From NCBI GenBank assembly GCA_038248655.1, contig JBBRXG010000011.1, positions 1 through 44,741 of the forward strand: 44,741 nucleotides of DNA, given 5' to 3'. Under the pieces are notes generated by a model. It was not told the DNA's origin. It saw only the letters and a list, made by a program, of their open reading frames with translations, and searched no databases. This document shows positions 1 through 8,888 of the stretch, piece by piece (within the stretch, counting starts at the first letter, position 1; the number at the start of each line of letters is the position of its first letter). Source of the DNA: DATBLE01 sp038248655 (GTDB lineage Bacteria > Actinomycetota > Thermoleophilia > Gaiellales > Gaiellaceae). The translations under genes were made by a program, and so were the position numbers.

Positions 1-185
1 AGGAAGAGCGGGAGGGCGACCCACACCGGCGGGCCGCCCTCGATCAGCGCATCGTGGTGCAGCGATCTCGCCGCGCCGTTGACCTCGGCGAGGATCGCGA
101 TCGCCCAGCCGGCCGCGATCGCCACGAGCACCGGCCACGGCGCGCCGAGGCGCCGGCCCTGGACCGCCGGAGCAGCCGCGGTCAC
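1..185 (-). CDS. DUF2182-like membrane protein, N-terminal part only
   Basis: This reading frame starts with GTG at 185 and runs off the left edge, leaving about 61 residues. The GTG overlaps the TGA of the DUF1326 gene (GTGA, 4 bp), so the two are probably translationally coupled. The visible part has a short basic start (GRRLGAPWP), one hydrophobic helix (VLVAIAAGWAIAILAEV), then LHHDALIEGG and the start of a second hydrophobic stretch. The family call rests on this pattern and on the common pairing of DUF1326 with the multi-pass predicted metal-binding DUF2182 proteins; the diagnostic part lies outside the window. Confidence 0.6.
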   Translation of the reverse strand, partial: MTAAAPAVQGRRLGAPWPVLVAIAAGWAIAILAEVNGAARSLHHDALIEGGPPVWVALPLF

Positions 186-799
186 GCGGCGTGCTCGATC
201 TTCCACTCGGACTGGATCGCGTTCCGGCCCGCGTACTCCCAGTCCATGCCGTACTGCGGCAGGCTGACCCGGTTCACGCCGGCCTTCGCGATCCACGCCG
301 GCGACCCCGGCACGGTCGAGAAGACCGAGTTCTGCAGGGTCGTCACGCTGCCGTCCGGGCCGCGGTAGGGCTCCATCTCCGTCTCGACGAGACCCGGGAT
401 GCGCAGCGTTCCGCTGCCGCCCGCGACCTCGTGGCTGATCGGGACGAACTCGACGCCCTTGACCTCGCCGATCAGCGCCTCCCAGAGGTCGCCGAGCGGG
501 CCGCCCAGCTTGCCCGTGAACGCCTCCAGCAGGGCGTTCCGCTGCTCCTCGGTCCCGCGCTCGTCGACGAACGCGACGATCTTCCAGTTGCCCGCGAGCA
601 CGTTCCCGGGGATGTGGCAGATCAGGACGAGGTTGAGGCCGGAGACGTCGACCTCGCCGACCTGCCCACGGTCGATGCCGTACGCGACGATCGCGAAGCA
701 TTCACCGAGATCGGGGTCCTCACCGATCCAGCACGGGCAGTTGACGTTGCAGGAACAGGCCTCGATCAGCGAGCCCTCGAGCGAGTACACGTTCGCCAC
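182..799 (-). CDS. DUF1326 domain protein
   Basis: A 205-residue soluble protein of the DUF1326 family, whose biochemical role is not established. Seen directly: the family's N-terminal cysteine cluster (Cys15, Cys17, Cys21, Cys23 in ACSCNVNCPCW), which suggests metal or redox chemistry. The GTG at 799 was chosen because an AAAGGAG ribosome binding site sits 6 nt upstream and homology begins there (MANVYSLEGS); the frame stays open to 874 but those residues look non-coding. It overlaps the downstream DUF2182-like gene by 4 bp. Two further DUF1326 genes lie at 19436-20667. Confidence 0.85.
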   Translation of the reverse strand: MANVYSLEGSLIEACSCNVNCPCWIGEDPDLGECFAIVAYGIDRGQVGEVDVSGLNLVLICHIPGNVLAGNWKIVAFVDERGTEEQRNALLEAFTGKLGGPLGDLWEALIGEVKGVEFVPISHEVAGGSGTLRIPGLVETEMEPYRGPDGSVTTLQNSVFSTVPGSPAWIAKAGVNRVSLPQYGMDWEYAGRNAIQSEWKIEHAA

Positions 800-847
800 T
801 TGCGACTCCTTTCGTCGTTGGTCGTCAACCAAGAGGCGTGAATCGCG

Positions 848-865
848 GCGGAACGATCGTTCCGC
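848..865. promoter_or_regulatory. 18-bp perfect palindrome upstream of DUF1326 gene
   Basis: GCGGAACGATCGTTCCGC is a perfect dyad without a spacer, in the 81-bp gap between the ATPase stop (881) and the DUF1326 start (799), about 49 nt upstream of the start codon. The absence of a loop favours a dimeric repressor operator over a terminator. No regulator can be assigned. Confidence 0.45.
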
Positions 866-880
866 GCCCCGCACGACGCG

Positions 881-3800
881 TCAGAGCGACCAGCTGGGCG
901 GCGCCGCGCCCGGGGTGGCGTACGAGCAGAACCGCCCCGTCTGGATCGAGGCGTCGAGGTGCTCGGCGAGCTCCGGGCACTGCTTCTCGACCAGTCTGAT
1001 CGCGGTCCTGATCGCCTTCGTGACGTTGACGCGCGCGCGCTCGGCCGGCGAGGCGAAGGTCCGGTCGCGGCCGCGCAGCCCGACCGCGCGCGCGAGCTCC
1101 GCCTTGACGAAGTCGATCTCCTCCGACCGCAGGGAGGCGCGCTCGACGTCGCCCCAGCGGCGGGCCTCCTCGAGCTCCTCCTCGAGCTCGGCGAGGCGCC
1201 CGGCGTATTCCTTCTTTGCCCGCTCGTCCAGCATCGGATCGTGATCGGACCCCCACGACCGGTCGCGTCCGGCGCCCGCCGCAGCGCCCGCCAGCTCGAG
1301 CACGTGCAGCTCCCGGCCGGGGCTGGCGAGGAGCGAGGCGATGTACCGGAGACCCTTCACGTCGCGCAGGCGAAACGTCCGGCTCTCGTAGCTGATCGTC
1401 CAGAGGTCGCCCTCCAGCCGGAAGAGCGACCGGACCGCCTCCGGGGCCGGCCCCTCTCGAACGGCGGCGACCCGCGCGGCCAGATCCGGCATGACGAGCT
1501 CGTCGCAGAGCTGCGCCGCCTCGTCGAGTATCGCCTCGAGGCGGCCGCGATCGGCGGGCTCCGCGCTCGCCGCCAGGGCGCTCGCATGCTCGAGCAGGAC
1601 GCGGGCGCGGATCGCGCGGGCACCGAGCAGCTCGCAGCGGGCGAGCGCGCCGGCGAAGTGGCGGTCGACGTCCATCCAGCGGCCGAGCAGCGCCGCGAGC
1701 TTGCCGAGGCGGAGCGCGACGGGGCCGAAGGGCTGCTGCGTGTAGGAGACGGCGTTGTCGTCGGCGTGCGGCAGCAGCAGCTCGTACAGCTGGAGCGCAC
1801 GCCGCTCGTCGCCGACGAGGGCACATGCCTCGGCCAGGGCGCAGAGGTGGAGGATCCAGAGGCCGTCGCGCGGAAGGTCCGAGAAATCGCGGGCGGCATG
1901 GCGCTCGAGCTCGCTCCGCGCCGTCTGCTCGTCGCCGAGCTCCGCGGCGGCGAGTGCGTCCCGCCAGCGCGGGATCCACGGGAACCGCTCGGCGTGGTCC
2001 GCGATCTCGGGCCAGAGCTCGTGGAGACGGCCCTCCACCCAGCGGAGCGCGAACATCTGCGCGTACCGGAAGACGTAGGTCGCGTACTCGCTCTGGCGCA
2101 GCCGGCCGTGCTCGAGCGCCTCCTGCGCGAGGCGCTCGGCTTCGAGAAAGCGGACGTCCAGTGTCGCCCGGAGGGTGCGCAGGCACACCGTGTGCCACCG
2201 GTAGAAGGGCTGCCGCAGCCGCTCGGCGAGCTCGGTCATCGCCTGGCTCTCGGCGTCCATCCCCCGCCGGTCGCAGAGTTCGAGGAAGCAGTGAAACCGG
2301 GCGTTGTGGGCGAGGAACTCGATCTCGGGATTGACGGTCTCCTTCGCGACGCGAAGCATCTCCTCGCTGTGCGCGAGCCGCTCGAGCGCCATCCCCGGCG
2401 TGGTCAGCGCCCAGTGACGCGAATGGAGGGCCATCACCAGCGCTTCCGAGTCGCCGACCCGCCGCGCCATCTCGATCGCCTCCTCGCTCACCGCCACCCG
2501 CCGCTCGACCGGCTCGTTCCCCGACCACATCTCCAGCGCGAGGTGGGCGAGCAGGTGGGCGCGCAGTGAGCCGTCTCCGGGCGAGAGCGCGGCGAGCGCC
2601 TCCTCCAAGAGGCCGACGCCGGTTCCGCCGACCTCGAAGCGCGCGTAGAGCAGAAAGCCGCCGAGCGCGGTCACGTACCCGAGCGCCGCCTGCGCGAGCA
2701 GCTCGCCGTCCCCGAGCCGGCGCCCACCCGCGATCGCCTCCTCGAAGGCGGTGCGCGCCTCGGCGCCGTCACCCGCCCGCCACTGCGCGTCGCCGAGGTG
2801 CAGCAGGAGCTCGCTGCGACGCTCTCCCGACGGATCCCCGACCAGAGCGAGCAGCTCGAGCGCGCGACGATCGTGGACCGCCGCCTCCTCGTAGGCGAGC
2901 AGGGCGGAGGCGCGTTCGCCGGCCCGCACCAGGTACCCGAGCGCCCGGTCCGCGTCCCCGAGCGGTGCGGCCAGGTACAGGTGGCGCGCGATCTCCGACA
3001 GATGCGGATCGAGATCGTCCTCGTACACGCTCTCGAGCAGACGACCGACCTCACGGTGGAGCTCGAGCCGGCGCGCCGGCGGAAGGTCGTCGTAGAGGGT
3101 CTCGCGCACGAGCTCGTGCGCGAACGAGTAGCGGCGCGGAGTTGCCGGAAGCTCGGCGATCACGCCCACGGCCGCCGCCTCGCGCAGGACCTCGAGGAGC
3201 CGCGCCGGGGTCAGCCGGCTCGCACGCTGAAGCAGGTGCAGGTCGAACTCGCGCCCGATCACCGCGGCAACGCGGAGGACCGCGACCGCCTCGTGGGCGA
3301 GGCTCGCTACACGTCGGCGGATCAGCGCCCGGACCTCCTCGGGAATGCGGAGGAACGGATCCCTCGTCGTCTCGTCGAGTGTCTCGAGGGTGTCCTCGGC
3401 GTCCAGGAGGCGGACGATCTCGCCCACGAAGAAGGGGTTGCCGCCGGTGATCTCGTGCAGGCGCCCCACGACCTGCTGCGTCGGCCGCGAGCCGGTGACA
3501 GCCGCGACATACGCGTCGAGGTCGGCCGAGGTCAGGCCGCGAAGCGGGATCCGGCGGCCGACGCGGGCGAGCTCGGCGAAGACGTCGCCCAGCTCGCGAA
3601 CCCGCGGCTCCCCCTCTCTGTACGAGGCGACGAGTACGACGCTGGAGTCGGCGAGCGCGTCGCCGAGAAACCGCAGCAGGAGGAGCGACGGCTCGTCCGC
3701 CGCGTGCACGTCGTCGAGCGTGACGAGGAGCGGCTGCTCGGAGGACGCGGCGGCGAGGAAGCGGCCGACGGCGTCGAACAGGCGGATGCGCTCGCCTTCC

Positions 3801-4174
3801 GGCACGACGCCGCTCGCAGCTCCGCGCCGTCCGGTCTGCGGATCGGCGGAGGCGGCCAGCTGCTCGAACTCGCCTCCGATCGAGCGGACAACGTGCATCC
3901 ACGGCCAGTACGGCGGCGCGCCGCCCTCCTCCCAGCAGCGGCCGGTGACGGCGCGCGAGCCGCGTTGCCCGGCGACCCGGGCGAGCTCGCTCATCAGCCG
4001 GGTCTTGCCGATGCCCGGCTCGCCGGTGACGAGCACGAGCGCGCCGCGGCCGGTCGCGGCCTCCTCGAGCGCAGACGCCAGCTCCGCCAGCTCCTGGGCT
4101 CGCCCCACGAACGGCCGCGAGGAGGATCGGCCGGCGAGCGCAGGCGGCGTGACCTGAACGGCGTCGTCGCCCAT
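881..4174 (-). CDS. Large AAA ATPase of the predicted-regulator type (1097 aa)
   Basis: An AAA/STAND-type ATPase. Near the N-terminus PFVGRAQELAEL leads to a Walker A motif GEPGIGKT at residues 51-58 and a Walker B LLVTLDDVHA near 149-158. A long alpha-helical middle looks like degenerate TPR repeats (ALGYLVRAGERASALL, AQWRAGDGAEARTAFEEA). The C-terminal domain, from about residue 940 (GDLWTISYESRTFRLRDVKG), carries a charged helix and the segment ARVNVTKAIRTAIRL. In this family such proteins often act as signal-responsive regulators, but no LuxR or OmpR HTH is visible here, so the output is unknown. No clear ribosome binding site precedes the ATG. It lies 41 bp downstream of the EamA gene. 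Confidence 0.85.
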   Translation of the reverse strand: MGDDAVQVTPPALAGRSSSRPFVGRAQELAELASALEEAATGRGALVLVTGEPGIGKTRLMSELARVAGQRGSRAVTGRCWEEGGAPPYWPWMHVVRSIGGEFEQLAASADPQTGRRGAASGVVPEGERIRLFDAVGRFLAAASSEQPLLVTLDDVHAADEPSLLLLRFLGDALADSSVVLVASYREGEPRVRELGDVFAELARVGRRIPLRGLTSADLDAYVAAVTGSRPTQQVVGRLHEITGGNPFFVGEIVRLLDAEDTLETLDETTRDPFLRIPEEVRALIRRRVASLAHEAVAVLRVAAVIGREFDLHLLQRASRLTPARLLEVLREAAAVGVIAELPATPRRYSFAHELVRETLYDDLPPARRLELHREVGRLLESVYEDDLDPHLSEIARHLYLAAPLGDADRALGYLVRAGERASALLAYEEAAVHDRRALELLALVGDPSGERRSELLLHLGDAQWRAGDGAEARTAFEEAIAGGRRLGDGELLAQAALGYVTALGGFLLYARFEVGGTGVGLLEEALAALSPGDGSLRAHLLAHLALEMWSGNEPVERRVAVSEEAIEMARRVGDSEALVMALHSRHWALTTPGMALERLAHSEEMLRVAKETVNPEIEFLAHNARFHCFLELCDRRGMDAESQAMTELAERLRQPFYRWHTVCLRTLRATLDVRFLEAERLAQEALEHGRLRQSEYATYVFRYAQMFALRWVEGRLHELWPEIADHAERFPWIPRWRDALAAAELGDEQTARSELERHAARDFSDLPRDGLWILHLCALAEACALVGDERRALQLYELLLPHADDNAVSYTQQPFGPVALRLGKLAALLGRWMDVDRHFAGALARCELLGARAIRARVLLEHASALAASAEPADRGRLEAILDEAAQLCDELVMPDLAARVAAVREGPAPEAVRSLFRLEGDLWTISYESRTFRLRDVKGLRYIASLLASPGRELHVLELAGAAAGAGRDRSWGSDHDPMLDERAKKEYAGRLAELEEELEEARRWGDVERASLRSEEIDFVKAELARAVGLRGRDRTFASPAERARVNVTKAIRTAIRLVEKQCPELAEHLDASIQTGRFCSYATPGAAPPSWSL

Positions 4175-4215
4175 CGCGCAAGTGTTGACCGGACCTCGCC
4201 GGCTGTCCAGCGCCG

Positions 4216-5175
4216 TCAGGCTGCTTCGAGCAATACCTCCTCTTCGCCCGGCTCCGCCCCGTCGGCGGTGGGTCGCTCCCGGTTGAGCAGGTTGTTCGCG
4301 ACCAGTGCGCCGACGGTGATCACGGCGCCCGCAAGCTCGAGCAAGCCGGGCCGGTAGCCGCGGATCGTCTCGATCGTGAACGTCGAGACCGGAATCAGGT
4401 TCCCGAACAGCGAGGTCGTCTGCGGGCCGAGCCGCTCGACGGCGGCATTCCAGGTGAGCACCGCGATCACGGCACCGGGCAGCGCGAGGTACGCGAGCTC
4501 CGGCGTCACCGCATGCAGGTCAGCGCCCGAAGGCGCCGAGAGCCAGCCGGCCAGAGTGCCGATCAGGGTGGCCGCGGCGATCGCCGGCCAGCCGAGCGCC
4601 GCCGTCAGAGCCGTGTAACGGAGCGCTGACAGGTCGCGGTGGTCCGCCGCCCCGATCGTGTAGAGGACGAAGCTGAGCACGCCGCCGAGCACGAGCAGGT
4701 CTCCGGCCCCGAGCGAGCCGTGCCACAGCGTGCTCGGATGACCGCGGCTGATCACGAGCGCGACTCCCACCAGGGCGACGATCAGGGAGGCGAGCGTCGT
4801 CCGGGTGGGCCGGAGACGGTCGCGCACCCAGAGGACGAGCGCGGTCAGGAGCGGAGCGAGCGCGACGATCAGGGAGGCACTCTGCGGGCGCGCGTGCTCG
4901 AGCCCGGTGTACGCGAGCAGGTTGAAGCCGGCGAAGCCGAGGGTTCCGAGCACCGCCAGCGCCCGAAGCCGGCCGCGCGGTGAAAGCGCGCGGGTGCCCT
5001 CGACCAGCGCGACCAGCGCGAGCAGGAGCGCGGCCGCACCCGCGTAGCGGACCGCGGTCAGCCAGAAGGAGTCGACCCGCGCGAGCGCGGACTTGCCGAC
5101 CACGAACTGGCCGCCCCACACGATCCCCGTGAAGGTGGCGAAGAGCGCACCGATCGCCGACGGGTTGCGGCGCAT
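4216..5175 (-). CDS. EamA/DMT-family transporter
   Basis: A 319-residue integral membrane protein with about ten hydrophobic helices arranged as two EamA repeats. The first begins ATFTGIVWGGQFVVGKSA and the second is entered at LGAGDLLVLGGVLSFVLYTIG. This is the drug/metabolite exporter superfamily; the substrate cannot be read from sequence. The start at MRRNPSAIG was chosen because everything upstream in the frame is arginine-rich shadow. It is divergent from the TMEM175-like gene, with 72 bp between the start codons. The C-terminal tail is acidic (GAEPGEEEVLLEAA). Confidence 0.9.
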   Translation of the reverse strand: MRRNPSAIGALFATFTGIVWGGQFVVGKSALARVDSFWLTAVRYAGAAALLLALVALVEGTRALSPRGRLRALAVLGTLGFAGFNLLAYTGLEHARPQSASLIVALAPLLTALVLWVRDRLRPTRTTLASLIVALVGVALVISRGHPSTLWHGSLGAGDLLVLGGVLSFVLYTIGAADHRDLSALRYTALTAALGWPAIAAATLIGTLAGWLSAPSGADLHAVTPELAYLALPGAVIAVLTWNAAVERLGPQTTSLFGNLIPVSTFTIETIRGYRPGLLELAGAVITVGALVANNLLNRERPTADGAEPGEEEVLLEAA

Positions 5176-5247
5176 ACCCAGTGCCAACGCGTGTCGCCGT
5201 CTGCCTATTTCGACGGTTGCACGGTCGCGCGATGAGATAGTTGCCCG

Positions 5248-5823
5248 ATGCGCCCAGAGCGGATGAACGCGTTCACCGACGGCGTCATCGCCATCCTGAT
5301 CACGATCCTCGTCCTCGAGCTGCGGCCGCCCGAGGGCGATCACCTCACCGACATCCTCGACGAGAAGTCGCGGCTCCTCGCCTACCTCCTCACCTTCGTC
5401 TTCGTGGCGATCTACTGGGTCAACCACCACCACCTGATGCAGATCGTGCAGCGCGTCGACGGTCGCACGCTCTGGGCGAACATCCACCTGCTCTTCTGGC
5501 TCTCCCTGACGCCGGTGGCGACCGCCTGGCTCGGCGAGACCGGTGTCGAGCCGGGCCCCGTGGCCGCCTACTCGATCGTGCTCTTCGGCTGCGGCTGCGC
5601 CTACACACTCCTGACGCTCGCCCTGCTCGTAATCCACGGATCGGACTCGAAGCTCGCGCAGGCGATCGGCAGCGACCGGAAGGGCAAGCTCTCGCTCGTC
5701 GCGTACCTGGTCGCGCTCGCGTGCTCCTTCGTCGAGCCGTGGATCTCCGTCGCGGTGTTCGTCGCCGTCGCGATCAGCTGGTTCGTTCCCGACCGGCGCG
5801 TCACGCGGACGCTCACCGGGTGA
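5248..5823 (+). CDS. TMEM175/DUF1211-family potassium channel-like protein
   Basis: A 191-residue, six-helix membrane protein. Its first helix has the family hallmark: Arg5 then F-T-D-G-V at residues 9-13, followed by IAILITILVLEL. In bacterial TMEM175 proteins this helix lines the pore of a potassium-permeable tetramer, and the usual serine in the F-S-D motif is threonine here. The length equals a single-repeat bacterial homologue. HHHLMQ in the third segment also fits the family. A potassium-leak role is inferred from the family. Confidence 0.9.
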   Translation: MRPERMNAFTDGVIAILITILVLELRPPEGDHLTDILDEKSRLLAYLLTFVFVAIYWVNHHHLMQIVQRVDGRTLWANIHLLFWLSLTPVATAWLGETGVEPGPVAAYSIVLFGCGCAYTLLTLALLVIHGSDSKLAQAIGSDRKGKLSLVAYLVALACSFVEPWISVAVFVAVAISWFVPDRRVTRTLTG

Positions 5824-5876
5824 GGGGTGGGGATCGAGGCGAGCCGGTTCCGCATGTTGCGTATAGGGTCGAATCG

Positions 5877-6203
5877 ATGAGCGTCTGCGAGGAGCGGGCA
5901 GCCCGGAACGAGGCGCTGTTCCGCGAGGTGAACGAGCAGGTTCGCGCGGTCTCGGGCGAGTTCGGCGAGGATGCTTCGAGCGTCGGTTTCGTGTGCGAGT
6001 GCAGCGACGACGGGTGCATCGAGCAGCTCCAGGTGCCGCTCCGGGTCTACGAGACGGTCCGCGCCGACTCGCGGCGGTTCCTGATCGCCCCCGGGCACGA
6101 GAGCGCCGTCGAGCACGTCGTCGACCGGCACGGCGCCTATCTCGTCGTCGAGAAGAAAGGCGTCGCGGGCCGCATCGCCGCCCAGACCGATCCGCGCAGC
6201 TGA
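5877..6203 (+). CDS. Small conserved hypothetical protein
   Basis: A 108-residue soluble protein starting MSVCEERAARNEALFREVNEQ, with an amphipathic N-terminal helix, then a compact region with three cysteines (FVCECSDDGC) and a segment EHVVDRHGAYLVVEKKG. I recognise the type as a recurrent small actinobacterial protein but know no function. The cysteine cluster could bind a metal. It follows the channel gene by 53 bp; TATAGG about 12 nt before the start could be its own -10 box. Confidence 0.7.
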   Translation: MSVCEERAARNEALFREVNEQVRAVSGEFGEDASSVGFVCECSDDGCIEQLQVPLRVYETVRADSRRFLIAPGHESAVEHVVDRHGAYLVVEKKGVAGRIAAQTDPRS

Positions 6204-6236
6204 CGCGCGCCTTCGAGCGGCAACGAGCGAGCTCCG

Positions 6237-6560
6237 TCACGGTCCCTCGGCGATCAGGGGGTCGATCAGCCGCAGACGCGAGAAGCGGCGGAAGCCGTGG
6301 TCGTGCGAGGCGAGGACGAGCCCGTGCTCGATTGCGAGCGCGGCGATCTCGATGTCCGCGACGTCGTCGCTTGCGAGACCCGGCGTGCGGGCGAGCTCAC
6401 CGGCGATCTCCTCGTGACGTGCGCTCGGCGATACGACCCGCACGGCCGGCTGCCGGAGATACGCGGCGATGTCCGACCACGCCTCCCGGACGCTCAGGGC
6501 GTTCCCGCCGAACGCTCTGGACGCGCAGCCGGCACTCGTGCTTTGCGGAGCCGAGGTCAA
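6237..6560 (-). pseudogene. PIN-domain (VapC-like) toxin remnant lacking its N-terminal half
   Basis: The frame carries the C-terminal half of a VapC-type PIN ribonuclease: VREAWSDIAAYLRQP, then RVVSPSARHEEIAGEL, the acidic motif DDVADIEIAALAIEHG and the terminal SHDHGFRRFSRLRLIDPL. The usual first strand with the invariant aspartate (LxDxN) and the conserved glutamate helix are missing; the 20-odd residues before the match have no PIN character. No antitoxin gene is adjacent. The product should be catalytically dead, so I call it a remnant. Start 6560 is simply the first in-frame TTG. Confidence 0.7.
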
Positions 6561-6628
6561 GGAAGAGACAACCGACGATTGGCCCTGGGGCGAAGCGACG
6601 CGAGAGGAATTCGAGGCCTAGCCCTCGG

Positions 6629-7828
6629 TCAGGCGGCGATGAGCGACGCGAGGCGCTCGACGCCGTCGTCGATCAGCGACTCGTCGACCATGCTGAACGA
6701 GAGCCGCACGTTCTCGCCGCCGCGACCGTCGGGGTAGAAGAGCGCACCGGGAACGATCCCGACGCCGTTGTCGGCGGCGGAAGCCGCGAGCGCCGTCGCG
6801 TCGCAACCGGGGATCGTGAGCCACGAGAAGAATCCGCCCTCGGCGCGCGTCCAGCGCACGCCGTCGGGCATGAAACGCTCGAGCGCGGCGAGCAGCCGGT
6901 CGCACTTGGCGCGGTAGAGGGCACGCGAACGGACGAGCTGCTCGTCGATCCAGCCGCGGCGCACGTACTCCTCGAACAGCCGCTGGCCGAGCGCGCCCGA
7001 GCACTGGTCGGTGTTCTGCTTGGCGGAGACGAGCTCCGCCGAGACCTCAGCCGGCCCGGCCGCCCAGCCGAGCCGGACCCCCGGCAGGAACGTCTTCGAC
7101 GTCGTTCCCGCCTGCACGACCGCGTCCGGCGCGAGGCTCCAGAGACTCGGCGGCGCGTCGTCGCCGAAGCCGAGCTCGCGGTAGGCGACGTCCTCGACGA
7201 CCAGGAAGCCGTACCGGCGGGCGAGCTCGACCAGCCCCTCGCGCCGCTCGGCGGTCAGGCTGACGCCGGCGGGATTCTGGTGATCGGGGATCGTGTAGAG
7301 GAGCTTCGGCCGCAGCCCGGCGGCGAGCCGGCGGTCGAGCTCGTCGACCTGGAGGCCGTCCTCGTCCATCGGCACGGCGACGATCTCGGCCTCGAAGCCG
7401 CGGAAGGCCATGATCGCGCCGAGGTACGTCGGCCCCTCGACGACGACGGTGTCGCCGGCGTCGAGGAAGGACTTGCCGACGAGGGCGAGCGCCTCGATTC
7501 CGCCGCTCGTGATCACGAGCTCGTCGTCGGCCGGGCGGCGCCCCTGCACGGCCTCGAGCCTGCCCGCGATCGCGTCGAGCGTGCCGGCGAGACCCCGCGT
7601 CGGCGTGTACTGGAACGCGGCCGACTCGCCCGCCGCGGCGAACTCCTCGAGCAGCGCCGCAGCCTGCTCGCGCGGAAACGTGAGCGGATCCGGAAAGCCG
7701 CCGGCGAACGAGATCAGGTCGGAGCGCCCGAGGAAGCCGAGCACGAGCGCGATCCCGTCGCCGACGTCCCCTCGCGTGCGTGCGGCGAAGAGCCGATCCC
7801 AGCGTCCGGTCTCGGGCGCGACCGCCAT
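6629..7828 (-). CDS. PLP-dependent aminotransferase, class I (LysN/MocR C-domain type)
   Basis: A 399-residue fold-type I aminotransferase. The PLP Schiff-base lysine is Lys245 in GTTSKTFLPGVRLGW, with the ring-binding residues Asn185 (DHQNPAG), Asp213 and Tyr216 (VVEDVAYREL). FAGGFPDPLTFP near residue 41 and FQYTPTRGLAGT are typical of the 2-aminoadipate/kynurenine/valine-pyruvate-type transaminase group. No GntR DNA-binding domain precedes it, so it is an enzyme rather than a MocR regulator. Substrate not determinable. The neighbouring gene upstream is the interrupted hydrolase. Confidence 0.9.
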   Translation of the reverse strand: MAVAPETGRWDRLFAARTRGDVGDGIALVLGFLGRSDLISFAGGFPDPLTFPREQAAALLEEFAAAGESAAFQYTPTRGLAGTLDAIAGRLEAVQGRRPADDELVITSGGIEALALVGKSFLDAGDTVVVEGPTYLGAIMAFRGFEAEIVAVPMDEDGLQVDELDRRLAAGLRPKLLYTIPDHQNPAGVSLTAERREGLVELARRYGFLVVEDVAYRELGFGDDAPPSLWSLAPDAVVQAGTTSKTFLPGVRLGWAAGPAEVSAELVSAKQNTDQCSGALGQRLFEEYVRRGWIDEQLVRSRALYRAKCDRLLAALERFMPDGVRWTRAEGGFFSWLTIPGCDATALAASAADNGVGIVPGALFYPDGRGGENVRLSFSMVDESLIDDGVERLASLIAA

Positions 7829-7838
7829 TCTTGTCAGC

Positions 7839-8405
7839 CTACTCGCCGGGGTCGAGAGCCGGCGAGCCGAGCGCCCACGCCTCGACCTCCGGCCAGGGGC
7901 CGTACCCTCCCGCCGCGTTGACGTGACCGGCGTTCGCGAGCCAGTGGACCGGGACCGCGATCGCCTCCCCCAGCCGCCGCGAGCGATCGGGCGGACACCA
8001 CGGGTCGTCCGTCTAGCAGACGAGGAGTGTCTCACGGGCAGCCGCGGCGACCCCATCGCGGTCGAGCGGCACCGGGCGAAAGCCGGGGCTCTGCGGATCG
8101 TCCTCGTCCGGCTGCGGCGGGGCGACGAGCAGCACGCGGTCGACCCGCGCCCCGCGCCGGCGCGCTGCGTGGTGGAGCCAGAGCAGCGAGCCGAGCGAGT
8201 GGCAAAGAACGGTCGTCTCGGCGGCCGGAAGCCGGTCCAGCTCGCCGTCGAGCGCCTCGAGCCAGCGCTCGACCCGGGGACTGTCGGCATCCGGGAGCGA
8301 CGGGTACGCCACCTCCAGGCCGCGCTCGCGCAGCCGCCCGGCGATCCAGGTCTGCCAGTGCTCCGGCCCCGACCCCTCGAGCCCGTGGAGGATCAGGAAC
8401 GCCAC
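7839..8405 (-). pseudogene. RBBP9/YdeN-type alpha/beta hydrolase interrupted by an in-frame TAG
   Basis: The frame starts with GTG at 8405 (MAFLILHGLEGSGPEHWQTW) and contains the family's HGxxGSxxxHW opening and the nucleophile Ser70 in CHSLGS. Codon 131 is TAG (8013-8015), directly after ETLLVC. The same frame then resumes as TDDPWCPP, the acidic catalytic motif of this family, followed by ANAGHVNAAGGYGPW with the catalytic histidine, and ends at a second TAG (7839-7841). The full frame of 189 codons matches the family length. Either a nonsense mutation, a base error, or readthrough. As written, the 130-residue product lacks two of three catalytic residues. Confidence 0.8.
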
Positions 8406-8422
8406 GCCGGGGCCGCGCGAAG

Positions 8423-8866
8423 CTAGAGCGGCGCGATCGCGTCGCCGGGCCGAAGCTCGCCGCCGACCAGGATCTCCGCGTTCACCCCGGCGCGGTGGAC
8501 GAGCGCCTTGATCACGCCGGGCGCCGTTCGCCCCTCGAACGTCTTGCAGGGCTCGCAGAGCTCGACGCCGCGACACTCGAGCTCGCCGACGCGAAAGGAC
8601 TTGCCGACCAGGTCGTTGAGGCTCACGCCGCGCGTCAACACGTTCCGCCCGCTGACAGCGGCGTCGATCTCCAGTCCGTGCTCGGCGAGCGCGTACTCGA
8701 GCTGCTCCGCCTCGATCAACGTCAGCTCCGAGCCGGGCCGGCCGGTGTCCCAGTAGCGGTTCCCCTCGAGCCCCTTGTGCGCCACCGCCCGCACCGCCTC
8801 CACCGGCCGGGGACGTTCTCCGTGCTCGGCCGCGATGAAGATCGCCTCGACACGCCCCTCGGTCAC
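8423..8866 (-). CDS. MOSC domain protein
   Basis: A 147-residue stand-alone MOSC domain (molybdenum cofactor sulfurase C-terminal fold). Seen: RAVAHKGLEGNRYWD near the N-terminus, SELTLIEAEQLEYA, SGRNVLTRGVSLNDLVG, and the conserved cysteine region ELCEPCKTFEG with Cys104 and Cys107, one of which is the expected sulfur-carrying residue. Single-domain MOSC proteins are thought to handle sulfur or molybdopterin-linked chemistry. GTG at 8866 is the start at which similarity begins. The start lies 22 bp from the divergent gene at 8889, and the hydrolase remnant follows by 17 bp. Confidence 0.85.
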   Translation of the reverse strand: MTEGRVEAIFIAAEHGERPRPVEAVRAVAHKGLEGNRYWDTGRPGSELTLIEAEQLEYALAEHGLEIDAAVSGRNVLTRGVSLNDLVGKSFRVGELECRGVELCEPCKTFEGRTAPGVIKALVHRAGVNAEILVGGELRPGDAIAPL

Positions 8867-8888
8867 GCTCCGAGGATACCGTGCCCGC

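Noticed and set aside
6490..6621. A plus-strand C-terminal coding fragment ending EVKEETTDDWPWGEATREEF before TAG 6619-6621, opposite the PIN remnant
   Set aside because: Tryptophan-rich and protein-like, but no start, no homology recognised, and the overlapping minus strand carries clear PIN sequence.
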